NCBI GenBank assembly: GCA_014338405.1
Contig: JTDE01000199.1
Coordinates: 273,975 to 337,974 of the forward strand
Reading direction: 5' to 3'
From: Paragonimus skrjabini miyazakii
Lineage: Eukaryota > Platyhelminthes > Trematoda > Plagiorchiida > Troglotrematidae
Length of the DNA stretch: 64,000 nt
Shown: piece after piece, positions 35,962-48,734 of the stretch
Position numbering within the stretch: position 1 is the stretch's first letter
Layout: each line of letters starts with the position of its first letter
The notes under the pieces: generated by a model
The model's database searches: none
Seen by the model: only the letters and a program-made list of their open reading frames with translations
Told to the model about the DNA's origin: nothing
Program-made: the position numbers and the translations under genes

Positions 35962-36243
35962 CAAGGTGCCTCGCAACAGAGAAACCAGGAGCCGGACTTC
36001 AACCAGACCTAGAGTACGGCATACGTCTCCAATCGGACATATATGAAGCCTATATTGGACCGTCTCCAACAGGAAAATACTCTTCAGGACGCGATGCTCC
36101 GATCTTAAAGCGAACTATGGTCGATCAGACTGGATTATTTATCCCACACGAAAGATACGTCAATCTAGGTGAAACAGCAGAACGAAGACACTCTAAAGGA
36201 GGGGCTCCTAAGCGAGCTCGTTATTCGGACGATCCATCCGTGC
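35962..36243 (+). CDS. Cytoplasmic-tail exon 2 of the membrane protein
   Basis: 282 nt, open, between the acceptor TTTCTAG and the donor C/GTAAGA. It starts with two bases that complete the codon left by 17957-18958, and it ends in phase 1. The peptide (for example PGAGLQPDLEYGIRLQSDIY, then TMVDQTGLFIPHERYVNLGE) is polar and non-repetitive, with several Tyr residues. It resembles no retroelement domain in the window. Linkage to the transmembrane exon is inferred from strand, phase and order; the intervening intron would be 17 kb. Confidence 0.62.
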
Positions 36244-37164
36244 GTAAGATTTATTTTTTTACCGTAAATACCGTAGCTGTTGCATTATTAGAAATGCTGT
36301 TGATAAATGAGTGTTTTTAAGGTACCTGTTGAGAAATTTTTAAATAAGTACCAAAAATGTTTTATCCAAAGCTCCATCTCAATATTAGTTCGATAAGTAC
36401 AAAGCTAGTGATTATAACATATGTGAGTTGGGTTCTTTAGTTTTCAGGTTAATTTCTCCGTGGAACGCACTTATATTCTCCACTAATGGAGCTACGTTAC
36501 GCTGTTGCAATTAACAGGCAGTTGAACTTCTGCAAGTAGCCACCTGCCGAAAGGGTTAGCGATTCAGGGCGGTCTTCTGAACTGTGATCACAGAAGTTGT
36601 GGGAGTCGTCAGATGAGCTACAGGATAGGGATCCAGACACACAACGTTAGCCAGTCGCCTAGTGGACTGATCGCCTGCTGTGACTGAGTGTCCAAGACTC
36701 CACTATGGAGAGCTATGACCGATCCTACCCGTAAATTGTTGGCACGTTACCGGTCAAAACAAAGTTAACCGAGGTGTCCACTGCGGTGCTGCTTGCGCTG
36801 CACACGATAACAGGTGTTTGCATCTGTCAGTCGAGTTTCAGTCAAACTTGCATTGGTGAAAAGTCGAATTAGGGGGGTAACGCATATAAGACGATTCCCA
36901 CATTCTTGGTTGTCGGTACCTGTTTGTGATGCTCGGCCTAAAACTGTGCCACCAAATAAGACAACTAAGTTTTGTTCACCAGAGGATAAAATTATGGTTG
37001 AACAGAATGACTGTTTATTCCCCTTTCGGAATGGTTGGGCAAGCTGAACGCTAAATTGTGATTGTACGTTCGGTAAGATTTTTCGCTCAAACACGAGGGG
37101 TGGAATGCTACCCTGGTTAGCCCTAACAGCAACAAAGTTTGAGCCAGGTAATTCTTTTTGAAAT

Positions 37165-37262
37165 GAGTTAGCTGAAATGCCTATCTGACTGGAAAGGCTT
37201 AGATCACGTGTGGATGATGTTCAACTTGAACTTAATTAATCCTCGACTGCTCATCAGTAAAG
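37165..37262 (+). repeat. SINE 3'-half fragment
   Basis: Ends TGATGTTCAACTTGAACTTA...CGACTGCTCATCAGTAA, a diverged match to the SINE tail. Confidence 0.6.
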
Positions 37263-37699
37263 GTGGTCTAGCGAGTTCTATTGAAAAAAGTATACGGAAA
37301 CCGCATTAAACAATAATATGAGACGGCGTAGGTAGATTAGTTTATTTCCAAAGCACTCACAAATTGAGAATAAAAGACGGCAATGTTATCATGAAAAGTT
37401 GAACCAAACTGCAAGTTGCTCGCGCAAAGGGTCTTGCAATGTATTTGCGAATAATATTCAGTTTGTCCGATCTCTTTGAAAAGAGGTGTAAAGACTGTCC
37501 TTTCGACGCCAGTAGACGTCTTATGATAAGTGTTTGTCTCGATTAGCTGTTTAATCAACTGGGAGAGTAATTCACGCAAACGAAAAAAAAAACATGAAAA
37601 GAACATGAAGAAAATGATGCCTAATTACTGAACAGTCTCACAGCCAGGTACGAAAATTTGATATATATCAGTGCTCAGGGAGTCACACATTATCTTACA

Positions 37700-37800
37700 A
37701 AATTTGGACATTAGCCATAATCGATCGCAGTTATCACAGTCAGACAGACATTTCAGCTAGCCCAATTCAAAAGAAATCACTAGACTAGGGCTGTGATGAG
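37700..37800 (-). repeat. Degraded SINE 3'-half fragment
   Basis: Contains ATAATCGATCGCAGTTATC and AGAAATCACTAGACTAGG, in the order and spacing of the SINE body read on the minus strand. Confidence 0.45.
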
Positions 37801-39605
37801 CTGCAGGTACGTATCACATCGTGCAGAAAAGAACCGAAGCGCCAAATTAGTTGCTTTTCGAGCAGGAAAATCTAGGTGCCTGAACAATAAAACTTTCATA
37901 AGCAACACCGATGGATACCGCCCGATACATCGGATGGAAAACGTGAAGCAGGTGACCGGAGGTTATTTGCAATTACAGTAAGCGACCGGAAAGACAGCCA
38001 TTTACAGCAACCCTCGATGGCAAACAAAATACCTCATGAACTGTCATTTGAGGATACAACGTTGTGGTTGTGATGAAGTAAGTCATTTTTGTATCTAATA
38101 AAAGTGGATTCGACAGTATCACCATAAACAACAGTGTACTGGTTGTTCTCGCTGTTGCTTAACTCCAACCCATTGCCGATTCGTATGAGGTGTAGTGGAC
38201 AAATGAGGATGCACGCGACCTTGATTCATTGATTAGTTAGAATGTCTTTTCTGAAGAGCAATCGAACCGTGTCCCCATCAGGTATCTTACCAAGGGAATG
38301 CGATAAGGTGTGGAAACAAACCATTTATTTTCAGCATTTGGAAATATGAAAAATGTTGAGCTCTAGCCTACTTCGAGATCAACGGCACTGACCGACAGCA
38401 GAACAGAAAAAGTATGAAATGGGCTCATACCCACTAGGCGCTAGGCTAGAAGTTCGCAAAACCTTCGAGTAGTTTAAACAACAACGGAAAGTTGCAGGTA
38501 AAACTACTTTGAAGATTAAACAAGCGCAGGGTTCCGCTGCGTGCAATGAGTCGCACGGCTGAAGAAATTAACACAAGGTGCATACCATGCATATCAAGTC
38601 ATGTAAACGGTAAAAGTGTGCGGGAGTGCAGATTTGTAGCACGATCCTTAGAAAAGCCGAACAATCGTTGACCATTCCTCCGGCGCGAGTTTCGCAAATG
38701 ACTTGACACGAACAAATGAATTTAATTGCAGAAGGGTTACAGCCCATCGGTCAGGTTCGTATCTTGGCCTGGAGCTCTCGCAATTCACACAGTCGATAGC
38801 TGAAGACGTTAGAAGAAACGGTGATCAATCGGGTCCATCTATGTGAACGATCCTGTTATCTGATAAAGTAAGGGAAATGATGAGGTCGGGCAGTGGAAGC
38901 CGCAAGGGGGTTACTGCCCTAATCTCACAGCTCAGTTGTTTGGTTGTAAGCTATAGGCCTCTTGACGCTCAATGGTTGCATTTACATAGATGTTTTTAGT
39001 CAGCACCGCCCTTTTCTTCATAATTTTCCCCTTAAATTAGAGTGTCTTTTTATGCACTGTTGCACGGCAGTTAAACGTCGTTATTAATCATCGATGTATT
39101 ACTGTCTACAATGACAAGGACGCGTCCATTTGATGTTACATAGTGGGCGAATGTAAATTGTTCTAGGTTGAATACCACTCACATTTGATTACAGCCCTCG
39201 TATACAAATAAGCACGTCGGCTGATTCACCTGGAGAAGAACTATAAGCGTTGAGGCTCGTCTTTTTGTGATTTATCATCTTCTTACCCGGGAGCAACCTA
39301 TGTATTACTCACAACATTTCCTAACCAAACGTTCAGACGCGATGAGCTCGTCATACTAAATGAGATGTCCATAGTTAACATGGTTCACTCGCGAGCACTA
39401 GAGGGGACGGAGTTCAACTTCTAATCCAGGAATGGATATATATTACCGGCAAGCACTAACCGAAGACCAAAACTTGAACCCAGTTGTTTTCTTTTACGAA
39501 AAAGGCCAGTCAACAAAATCGCGAGTGGGAAAATGCGATCAAATGTGTAGCGTTCGACTTGTAATACGTAAAAATTGATTATCAGAAATCCGGGTGAAAC
39601 TTCAG

Positions 39606-39688
39606 AGCTGCACATAGTACGTAACATACGAACACAAAATTCAGGTGATCAGGAAAAACAACCTCAAAATGGTGATATCAATTCCTAT
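39606..39688 (+). CDS. Small cytoplasmic-tail exon of the membrane protein
   Basis: The donor TAT/GTGAGT at 39688 is strong and ends on a full codon, matching the phase-0 start of the next exon. The 5' border is less sure: the acceptor ACTTCAG at 39605 keeps phase with the exon at 35962, whereas ATTATCAG at 39585 looks as good but would need an unseen phase-2 exon. It encodes LHIVRNIRTQNSGDQEK and onward, a charged peptide. Confidence 0.5.
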
Positions 39689-39951
39689 GTGAGTCGTATG
39701 ACCATCAGCTTATTCCACCAAGATAGTGTTTTCTCATTAGCCTATAAAATCTACATGACACAGCGAAATGCGAGGTGCTAAATACACAGAGAATTAAACA
39801 TGACATTCATAAACACTAAATAGAACTGCAGTGAGAATTAAAGCTACTGATGAGTTGGAGGCAATTCTGAAGTTGTCCGAACCTCTTGAACGGTAGGAAA
39901 TGAAGTCCAAACCCTTAGATAATTTTTAAATTCCTCACATTATTTGTACAG

Positions 39952-40639
39952 AAAGAACTCGATCCCATCCTGAACTCGATCAGGCTGGACCACCAAACCT
40001 TAAATAACGGTCTGAATCACTCAGCGGGCAAGACGCTACCATCACTGTGGACCTCGAGTGATTCAACCAACGGAGAGTTTTTAGATGACAACCCAAAGGC
40101 TTTGTACGACTCCACAACGCGCAGGACCACTGCTGCGCATGCTGTCGCTGCGTCTGGGTGGACAAGGCAACTGATCAGAAGTGATGCGACTGCATTGTGG
40201 TCCACCAATTACCGTGGTACGACGGAACAGTTCGAGTCCGATACACAGACGGAAAGCAGTGCAACAGGTCCTAACAACGAGGGTTATCAAACAGTGCCAG
40301 AGCCCCGTTTTGAAGGAACATTTCAAGGCACAGTAAGATACCACGATGCCCATCGCAAGCTTAGTTCAGAAACATGCAACCAACGGGCTTCACAGTATAA
40401 AAGAGACCGGGATAGGTACGTACACATGCGTCAGGTTTTACCCTGCAACTGTGGATTTCGAGAAACAAAATCTGCTTTCCCATCCAGCTTATCAATGATC
40501 GACCAGCGCGTACTAAACAAAACCAATCGGATTCTGGCTAGAAACGCATCGCTTGAAGATATACGTACGGATCAGCCTGAAGCATCAGAGCAAGAAAGCA
40601 GTGGGGCGGAAAGAACGAATTATGACCACAACCACACAG
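39952..40639 (+). CDS. Large cytoplasmic-tail exon of the membrane protein
   Basis: 229 codons plus one base, open, between the acceptor TTTGTACAG and the strong donor ACAG/GTGAGT. The peptide is polar and Ser/Thr/Arg-rich (for example KELDPILNSIRLDHQTLN near its start and NNEGYQTVPEPRFEGTF mid-exon) without a recognisable domain. Phase 0 in and phase 1 out fit the exons on both sides, with a compact 263-nt intron upstream. Composition and length argue for real coding rather than chance. Confidence 0.7.
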
Positions 40640-41449
40640 GTGAGTGACGCACGAACTACGGATTAACCATGCGTGATAAAACGCATTAGATAAACGTCGT
40701 CGTTGTTTTTTGACTAACCAAACCTGAAACAACAACGTTCTGCTTCAGCATTCGAACGTAGAAGCATGTTGACAATAGAAGGAAAACAAACACCGCATCG
40801 CATAAACCACTTGCCAATATCCGGCTCTAAGAGAACGAATACACGAGGACACCAATGTTATATCATGTAAATCGACAGAAGAGTTACAATTAAGCGTTGC
40901 CAAGTCATTCACTTGCTCAAATGCTCATGCATGAATCAGCATGCACTGGTTGAGTTCTAAAGCCGGTCGACCTTCAGCTGATAAAATAAGGTTTTGGCTA
41001 CCACACACCACTACCTGTAGAATCATAAGGTAGGTAAGGTTAACTTGACGGAAATTGAATTCTTCAAAAACCGGCTTCATGTGCATGTCGTCACCGCTCG
41101 GATAGAACGCGGCCGGATTTTTTTTAGGACACTTGATGGTACTTATTATACGCAAACTGTCACACAGCGAGGGAGCTCTGCAGTGTAGCCTGAAAACAAT
41201 TTTGCAATAGGGGCGGTTTAGTACTAGGTACCCTGATACCAGATGAGTGGTCCGTGCAACCAGTACTATTTTTAAATAGAATGCCTAACGGTTTGGATAA
41301 CCCGTTAGCGCCAAGCAGAACACCCCAATGTGAGAAGAATCACTCCGTTCTTATTTATCTGTGCACATAAAACGCTTGGATCCGTGCAAATAGCACCCTG
41401 TGTCAACTTGGGACAATCGGTATGGGACTGAAGTATGGTTGGGAAGCTT

Positions 41450-41540
41450 TGATAATGCGGTGGTTAGATAACGCTTATGAAGCGACATTCCGAGAACAAG
41501 TTTAGACACGAGTCGAAATCCCAAACTGCCGTACAGGCGG
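41450..41540 (+). repeat. tRNA-like SINE head, degraded
   Basis: A-box-like GCGGTGGTTAGATAACGC and B-box-like GAGTCGAAATCCC at tRNA-like spacing. No clear match to the main SINE body. Confidence 0.35.
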
Positions 41541-41923
41541 TAAGTAACGGGCGTATAGGTAGAAGTTGTTGTTCAAAATGATGATTTTGGTTGACAACAC
41601 TCCTACCATTACCACCTGACGAGTCCGAACAAAAATGACACGACGAATGTGTATCAAGAAAGGTTATCCTACCGTAGGCAGGTAAAAGTGACCCGTTGTG
41701 CGAATGAGTCTGCGGCGATGCTGCTCGCGATGTCTGAAATGCTTTTGATTAACGCCACATACTTGGACAGTTGACATCAAAGTTTCAGGTTATCCGTGGA
41801 CGGATATAATACAGTTTATACATATTTGTCCAGCCTCCTGAAATATGGGTAATCCATAGGTTAAATGAGAAACTCAGACATATATGCATACACCTCACAT
41901 CAAAATCCCCTAACCGCTCTATA

Positions 41924-41980
41924 GTGCGTAAGTGCACTAAACTAACGATCCCCAGATATACACAACAGACACCCGACGCG
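41924..41980 (+). repeat. Short direct repeat, copy 1
   Basis: GCGTAAGTGCACTAAACTAA and onward recurs at 43188-43245 with scattered changes. Confidence 0.5.
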
Positions 41981-43187
41981 AAAAAAAAGTGAATAAGTAG
42001 GAGACCCAACGCATATTGTGCAGAAATTACAATAGGTCTCTCGTGAAACACTAGACATTGAGTAGGCGAGAATAACCATAGAGGTTCATGATCCAGCCGT
42101 CGAGCGCACGAGCAATCCAAAGTGCATACGGCGTCATTGATTTGCATAGGCTAACAGGCATGCAAACAAACAGAAGATATACCATTTAGCGGGCGGACGG
42201 TAGGCAGAAGTCCTTACAACCCTGTGTGCGATGTAAACTAGTATTCGAAGAAGACTTCTACACATCGTACAGTAGGCAGACGGGTTATCTCCAGCACATT
42301 ACAGCTGTCATTTAACGATATCTTCCGTTATCAAGTCAAATAACTTTCGTGAAAAACGGACGAATTCCGCTAGACAGCGATGGGCTGAGTTCTGTATGAA
42401 CAGTCAATACACGCTAAAAACAGGTGGAGGAAACTATACGGTCACCCCAGGTTGCAATGGGACTACCACTCTGTAGTGTTGGCTAAACTTTGTCCAGTCA
42501 CACAGATGTCACACGTATTTAGAACCGTGTTGGCAGTTTAGGCGTGAACTGGCCGCAATGTGGCCAGGCCCCTTGCGGGCGAACCTAGTTTCGTACTGAG
42601 TATTCACGTCAGGCCATGAGGTCAACCGATCAGTTAGGAAAACGGAATGTTGCGTTGACTAAGTAAACGCGGCTGAAGATACGAGTGAGTGCTTAGACAC
42701 TAGATATCTAGATGTGCAGTCATGCGCTACATTAGTGCCAAGGAACACCGCGTACGCGAAACAGAGACAACGAGCGATTTCATAAATGCGCAGCAAACGA
42801 CAGTTGGTTGCCAACAGAATTTCAGACCTCAAATGACTGTTCATACCGCTCTCATGAGAACCGTTTGCAAAGGAAACCAAACAAAGTTTCACAGCTGAAT
42901 TAAACGAACATGAATACTGTTTCGTTGAATCAGCACTGCTCATTATGAGCTGAATATCATGCCCAACAGTTTTGTGTTTACCTTAACGATGGAAACTTAG
43001 TTACAGCGGTCTTAAGGCATGAAGATGATATAGGCATGATAATCGGATGAAAGAGCATTTTAGCCGACTCACTAACGACAGACATCCCTTAGTAGCATTG
43101 TCTTTGGGGTGGGTGAGCCATCTAGATTAGACGATGATCGAGATGCCGGAGTAGGGTCAGAACACTTTGTTGTTCTTATATCCTTTA

Positions 43188-43245
43188 GCACGTAAGTGCA
43201 CTAAATTAACGTATCCCGAGTATACGCAAAAAGTACCAGAAGCGA
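43188..43245 (+). repeat. Short direct repeat, copy 2
   Basis: CACGTAAGTGCACTAAATTA and onward, matching 41924-41980 for about 55 bp and then diverging. Confidence 0.5.
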
Positions 43246-45281
43246 GGCGTTGTATGTGGCGTAGAAACTGAGAAGGCTTCTGGTCACCTAACTCGGTAGT
43301 GTTCCGTAGCTGGGCGATGCGTTGACGGTCGGAAAGGTCAAAGCGTCTGACATGGCCTCCTTTAGCTGCTCGTTTGTCTTAACTGGGTTTGGTGGCTCCA
43401 GAATGACACCTCGTCTACGATGTGAGAGCCGCAACCATGTGATGGAACCTCGTGATGAGCGCATTAAGTGTCCTCAAAACCACGTAAATCTAAGAAACAC
43501 CGAGTCTGCCAACCGGACCGAACAGTACGTCGGCGGCCACGGCCAACTACCGGGCGATCGGAGTGTTTTGTTTGAGGGCACTTTTCCTGACCCCTTTCCT
43601 TCAGCTGGAAGCCATGTGCCTATTAGGATGGTGTATCTACCTACGAAGTCATAGGTTGCGCGATATAAATCCTTGCGAGTGACTACTTTTTGTCCGGCCT
43701 GTTTGGCCACTACCTGAAAAACCCGAGGCCCTAGGTAGTATAAACTTCTGGGTCAACGCAGTACACAAACTTGATCACCACATAGGGGTAGTAGGAGGTT
43801 TAAGCGCGCTTTTCCACAAAGGTCACTGAAACCAAGTCAGCCAATCGCCCTCAAAGATCCGGTTGTTCGGCGAGAAGTGCAACCGACTGGATGATAAGCA
43901 AGGGGACAACCAAACAGCAGCCGACTATACAACCTGTCGGGAAGCGCTCATGTGAATAAACCTAGCAACAATTCCACTTGTTAGCACTATCCTAGACTCA
44001 CCGACCTAGTGTCCACTGAAAGCCATTTTACGTCATACCAATCGATGAAGCATCTGCATAACTTCCAGGATAGCACCACTAGTCTGGTGATCAGGCAGAC
44101 TGTTGTGCATCACGAACGCACATGACATGGACTTTTTACACAAGGTAATCTACGAAAACTGGCCATCAACAAGCACGGAAAGAAAAACCTTTTGTAGAAC
44201 CACCGCCACTTACACACACCATGAACGGGTCAGGCAGCTGACCACACGTTGTGTGAATGAATATTAGTTTCCGATACGGACGCCTTTGACATTTCTGGCG
44301 CATCATTAACACACTGAGCGGCAAACACTCGTCTGGATCACCGTAATACATGCGATCATTTAGACTGCTTATTTGTCTTGTGTGAGTGACTGGAAGAGTA
44401 CCAATTAATAAGCCGACTCAAGAATTTCAAGTGAACAAAAAACACTGAGTCGATTCCTATTCGATTTACGCATGCAGACTGCACCTGTCTCATGCGGTAT
44501 ACCACGGATACTGTGGTTTACGGTCAGATGTGCGCTTTTCGGTATTTGTGAGAGTTACAACATGAATGAGATGTACGCCGCTTAACTTAATTATCTACAC
44601 GATATTGTCATCTAACTGGAACTACGGAATGACTTAATTCCCGATATCTGACCACAAAGAATTAGACACCCCTGTGCATACAAAACAATCACAACGCTAC
44701 ACCGCAGTGGGTGCGAGGATGCCCCCCTACGCCGTTTCGGTTGAAACATACTGCGTTTACTTTTGAGACCAACAAGGTACTTGGATAAAGAATACAGTTG
44801 TCCACAGTCGTCGGTAATTATAGGTTACAAAGACACCATTTGAACTGCGAAAAACCTGAAAGATCGTGTGAACTCGTTCAAGCCCGCCAATGGGAGGGGG
44901 TTGGCATGCACCAAGAACGACTTAGCTGCTAGTGGCCAACTTATCAAGCTGTGTTAATGGTGATGCTGGTTTGCAAGACCATTCCGCTTGAGGCCACTCC
45001 TCGATCTGAACTAGGAACTCGTTTGGTTGTTGTAAATGCTCCACAGTGCCGGTGATAATCAAAGCTCGTCCTTCGAGGCACACGGTAGCAGGCATTGATT
45101 GTATGGTGAACGCCACTTGATCCGATACATACGGTAAGAGAATCTGGGCCGAGGGTTCAATCAGGTTACCCAAATGTCAGTTATCAATGCCGGTAAAAAC
45201 TAATATAATCAAAACCATGTCCTAGTTCATGAAACACATAATCATCCATTCAAGTTCTTACAGTATTCCTCCATCTTTCAG

Positions 45282-45463
45282 GTTCTCACATTGGTCGTAT
45301 ATCATTCGACGCAGGATATCGAGCGTCAGACAGTCAAAGCGGAAGCAACGATACACCGGAAAATAACCAGTTCCGAATAACTAAACTGCACAAAAGTCCG
45401 TCTACTATCATCATCACCTGTCGGGACGGAATCAAGCAAATGTACCGAGAAGAAAGACTGTGA
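45282..45463 (+). CDS. Terminal exon of the membrane protein
   Basis: A pyrimidine-rich acceptor (CCTCCATCTTTCAG) precedes an open stretch whose first two bases complete a Gly codon from the exon ending at 40639. It has no internal ATG near its start. It reads SHIGRISFDAGYRASDSQSG and onward, and ends REERL before TGA at 45461-45463. The join gives about 744 residues from the transmembrane exon to the stop. The C terminus is not an obvious PDZ ligand. ALYREF's stop lies about 4.3 kb away on the other strand, so the genes converge. Confidence 0.62.
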
Positions 45464-46423
45464 AGCGAATTAGAGACGTCAACTATGAAATCTTTTCACA
45501 GAAAGAGAATCTTTAATGCAGCGCAATACATTTTTACTCCGTGTTAGGTCCATTACTAGCCCCACAATTAGCCGTTCAAAAATACAATTATAGTACATCA
45601 GTACATACTTGTTTTAAAAAGTTGAAGGGTTGAAATACATGTAATAGAATGCAGGGATTACTTCGGCGGTTTGCCAAATGCATAGCACGTAGAACGTACT
45701 AGCTCCGCTATAAAAAAAAAAACAAATAGACGGAGAAAACGGTAAGACGGGGTACGAAGTATGTGATACATCTATTTAGCCAAGCGAGTATACACATACC
45801 TACACCTCAAAAGCAGTAACTACATTATCGACACCAACAGACCGGTGGCTGTCATACAAATACAAGAAAAACCGAAGACAGAGTGGGAAGGTTTAACTTC
45901 ATTAGAAATTCCACACAAACTCAAACATCCATGTCGAGATAACCACACCCTATTAACAATCGGGTCGCAAATGAGTAAAGCGATATTTGCAAGGCAACGT
46001 TCCTGTGTCAGTAAACAGTGTCAATAAAAAAAACCTTACTCCAATGATAACTCAGCCAAATAACGCAGCGATCGGGTCACGGAAGCTGATTCCCACTAAT
46101 GCCTTCAATCAGACTGCAAATCACGAGTGCTTCAGCCCTGGATACGAATGTGACTGAGAGTAACATTTTGGCGGCTACCTTCATTTCAACATGTTAAAAC
46201 ATTACTTGTCTATCCGGAAGCAAACTTCCACGGGAGGCTAACGGCCCGTTTAATTCAAGACCAGGGGCCGTTCAGTGGTTTAAGTACTCTCAGCCTGGTA
46301 GATGAAACCATTTCTAACGACGGTTGTCAGGCCACAATATAGATGAACGGCACATGTGGAACACTGCTAAGTTCACAATGGTGAATATTCAGACGCTGTC
46401 AGTCATCGGGATTTCACCCCAAC

Positions 46424-46564
46424 TGAATTAGAGCAATGGTTGTTGCGTTTCACCGGGTTCGCGTTAATAAAACGTCTTAGAACTGAGTACACGAAACACC
46501 TAGTCAATGCACACATCAAGGTAATGTGAAACAAATTAAACGCAACAACCACTGTTCTAGTTCA
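46424..46564. repeat. 27-bp inverted repeat with 87-nt spacer
   Basis: Arms 46424-46450 and 46538-46564 match at 24 of 27 positions, including GTTGTTGCGTTT and its complement perfectly. Confidence 0.7.
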
Positions 46565-47541
46565 ATCGAGGTGAAGGTTTGAATGGTGACGAGAATGCAA
46601 ACTGGCATGGAAAGGAAGCAAGGTTATCAGAAATTTACTAGCCCTCAGTTATTCAGCAAAAGACAGTTGTCAACTCTAGAACGCAACAAATTCACACTCA
46701 TCCATCTAACTTATGCAACCAAGCAAGTGTGGAACAGAAAACACTTTCCCCAGATTTCTGGTGAACAGTCCGCTACTGACACCTACAACGTCGGCGAAGC
46801 CGAGTCTAATTGCCAATAAATGCCGTTAATAACTCACGCAACCCAGAGTAAAATTTGCAACGGAGGAAGCTTCAAATGCGAATGCATCCGACAGATGGCA
46901 TTTCTTGGTGGTTAGAAAGTCAACCAAACCCAGGCGCTTCAAAAAAGTTCAATGCTCATCCACGCAGCCGACGCGAAGCGTGGATGGTAAACAGCAGATG
47001 TCTTAACTTTTGAAACCGTATGTGAACCACACTTTTACTTAACATCGCCGCTTTTTGTACGACCATTATATCTGCGTGTAGTCAGGAAAACTGTTTGTCC
47101 TATTCACCAATGGTTTCATCACTTGCTAGGCAATCATGGGATTGTGCACAACAAGAGGGCACTCTGTTATGCGTACGAACTCACAAGGACGTAGGGGATG
47201 TTTGGTTAACTCTTGCTGGCGAGAGCTTGCACCCTTCAGGAGTAATGACAAACAACGAAATGATCGCACATGTGAAGGGTGTATAGAAAACATTTGATTG
47301 ACTCGATTTTCCGATGGTGTATCTGGTAAAGAAAAAGTACCGCTTAGTCCGCCGAATACGAGACATGAAAAAACCTCCAACCGAAGGCAGAGCAGCAAAT
47401 TAACGAATTCAATTTAACGCAAACATAACTGTCTAACCCTAAAGTGAAACTCACGACTCCGTTCTACCTTGTTAAGTTCTTTTCATCAACACATAACTAC
47501 TGTAACAGACAGATAATCACTATGAAAAAATGACTATTACG

Positions 47542-47870
47542 AGTGAGTAGCAGATTTTGGTTAATATGAATAGAATATCACGTTCCTACACACTTCCCAA
47601 TCAGGCCCTTTCGAAATGAAGCGCCGTATTCCAGTTCTGCTCACGTCAGACCCCATAAATAGCGCGCAACTTTGCCAATGCCGACAACTGAACTCCGGAC
47701 AAGCTTTCATAGGGCAACCGTGCTGATCACTGCATCGCTGACCTCATATTAAACATGACTGAATTACTGAATGTAAACGCACCAACGGTGGTTCATCACG
47801 GGATTCATTAGCAGGTCTTCAGGAACATGACAACTGCGATTCAACGTCAATCATATCCAGTCGGTAAATG
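47542..47870 (-). repeat. tRNA-derived SINE, diverged near full-length copy
   Basis: The plus strand starts GAGTGAGTAGCAGATTTTGG (tail) and holds AGGCCCTTTCGAAATGAAGC (body) and the tRNA-like head near 47690-47745 (GAACTCCGGAC; CACTGCATCGCTGAC), in the same order as 19990-20365. Confidence 0.72.
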
Positions 47871-48227
47871 GCTATTCATATAGAGACCAAGTCCTACATG
47901 TTTAACACTACGACTTTGACAACTGAGATCTGTTTACTGGAAAAGATGACCAAACGTCAACATTATCAACAATGGCAACGCGCTCATTATCGAAGGCAAT
48001 AAATACAATAAACAGTTACAAATTCACACCAACCAGATAGCCAAAACAAAAGAAAACGGATTCGTATCCTTCTGTAATTTTGTGTAATTCGTCGAGATTT
48101 GGCTGCCCTTTTCAGTGGCAAACAAACCGAAAGTTACTATATGCATATTATACAACCTGTTTTCACTTTATTCGCTCATTAGAAGGGCGTTGTGCACATA
48201 TGTTGAGACCCGTAACTTGCATCGTCC

Positions 48228-48335
48228 AACGTTTTCTTCTAGGATATTCCACGTCACTGTTGAGGTGAGCGGCGGCCCGAGCCACAGTACCTTTTGGTCA
48301 GGCTCATGGCTGTTGTGATGATGATGACGATTAGC
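48228..48335 (+). repeat. Interspersed repeat, copy shared with 58577-58668
   Basis: GATATTCCACGTCACTGTTG, GGTGAGCGGCGG and GGCTCATGGCTGTTGTGATG recur in order at 58.6 kb, where they directly follow an RTE LINE end. Probably the 3' flank of that LINE family. Confidence 0.7.
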
Positions 48336-48469
48336 CAATTCTCCAATGACCAAACCATTTGATAGTATACAACCCATACATGATTAAATGTGACAGCAAC
48401 CAAAAAGCGTTCTTGACGCAACCGCCATTGTAAAATGATACCCAAGTACCGTTTTCCCCAAAGAACATG

Positions 48470-48590
48470 CATCCATACAGACTTCAGTCAGTCTCTTTCG
48501 AAAGGAAACATTATACTTCAGTTTCGTTTTTGTTAGCAGTGTGTATCCTTTGAAATGTGAAAACTGAGCGTTCAACTGTGAGTGCTCAAT
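48470..48590 (-). repeat. Partial SINE copy
   Basis: CTTCAGTCAGTCTCTTTCGA through a weak TTTCGTTTTTGTTAGCAG to CAACTGTGAGTGCTCA follows the SINE body and leader, with the tRNA-like head deleted. Confidence 0.45.
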
Positions 48591-48734
48591 TTTTTACAAA
48601 CTAAAACCCATAAGCAAAACAGGGCCCAGGGTTGGTGACTTCTGATTTCAGCCTGAAGAAAAGCCCTAATTGTGGGATCATCGAATGGAGTTGGAAGAAG
48701 TGCCATCCCACTTCGTGAAGCCATCAGGCAATTC

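Larger units (their letters stand above)
36244..39605 (+). other. Intron of the membrane-protein gene (3.4 kb)
   Basis: Begins GTAAGA. Contains the two SINE fragments above. A 78-codon plus frame at 36814-37047 has an antisense twin and no splice sites; I do not call it. Confidence 0.45.
40640..45281 (+). other. Intron of the membrane-protein gene (4.6 kb)
   Basis: GTGAGT to TTTCAG, phase 1. Holds a tRNA-like SINE scrap at 41450-41540 (CGGTGGTTAGATAACGC; GAGTCGAAATCCC) and a pair of short direct repeats. Open frames on both strands at 43322-43710 and on the minus strand at 44922-45173 are unassigned. Confidence 0.5.

Noticed and set aside
41785..42147. 120-codon minus-strand frame
   Set aside because: No domain or splice signals, and it includes a short repeated segment (41924-41980); likely chance.
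42659..42943. 94-codon minus-strand frame
   Set aside because: No recognisable motif, no flanking splice or start context.
43322..43710. Overlapping plus and minus frames of 110 and 78 codons
   Set aside because: GC-richer stretch open on both strands; neither peptide resembles a family I know.
44922..45173. 83-codon minus-strand frame with protein-like composition
   Set aside because: No convincing splice sites or motif, and it lies within the inferred intron of the plus-strand gene. Kept as a possibility only.
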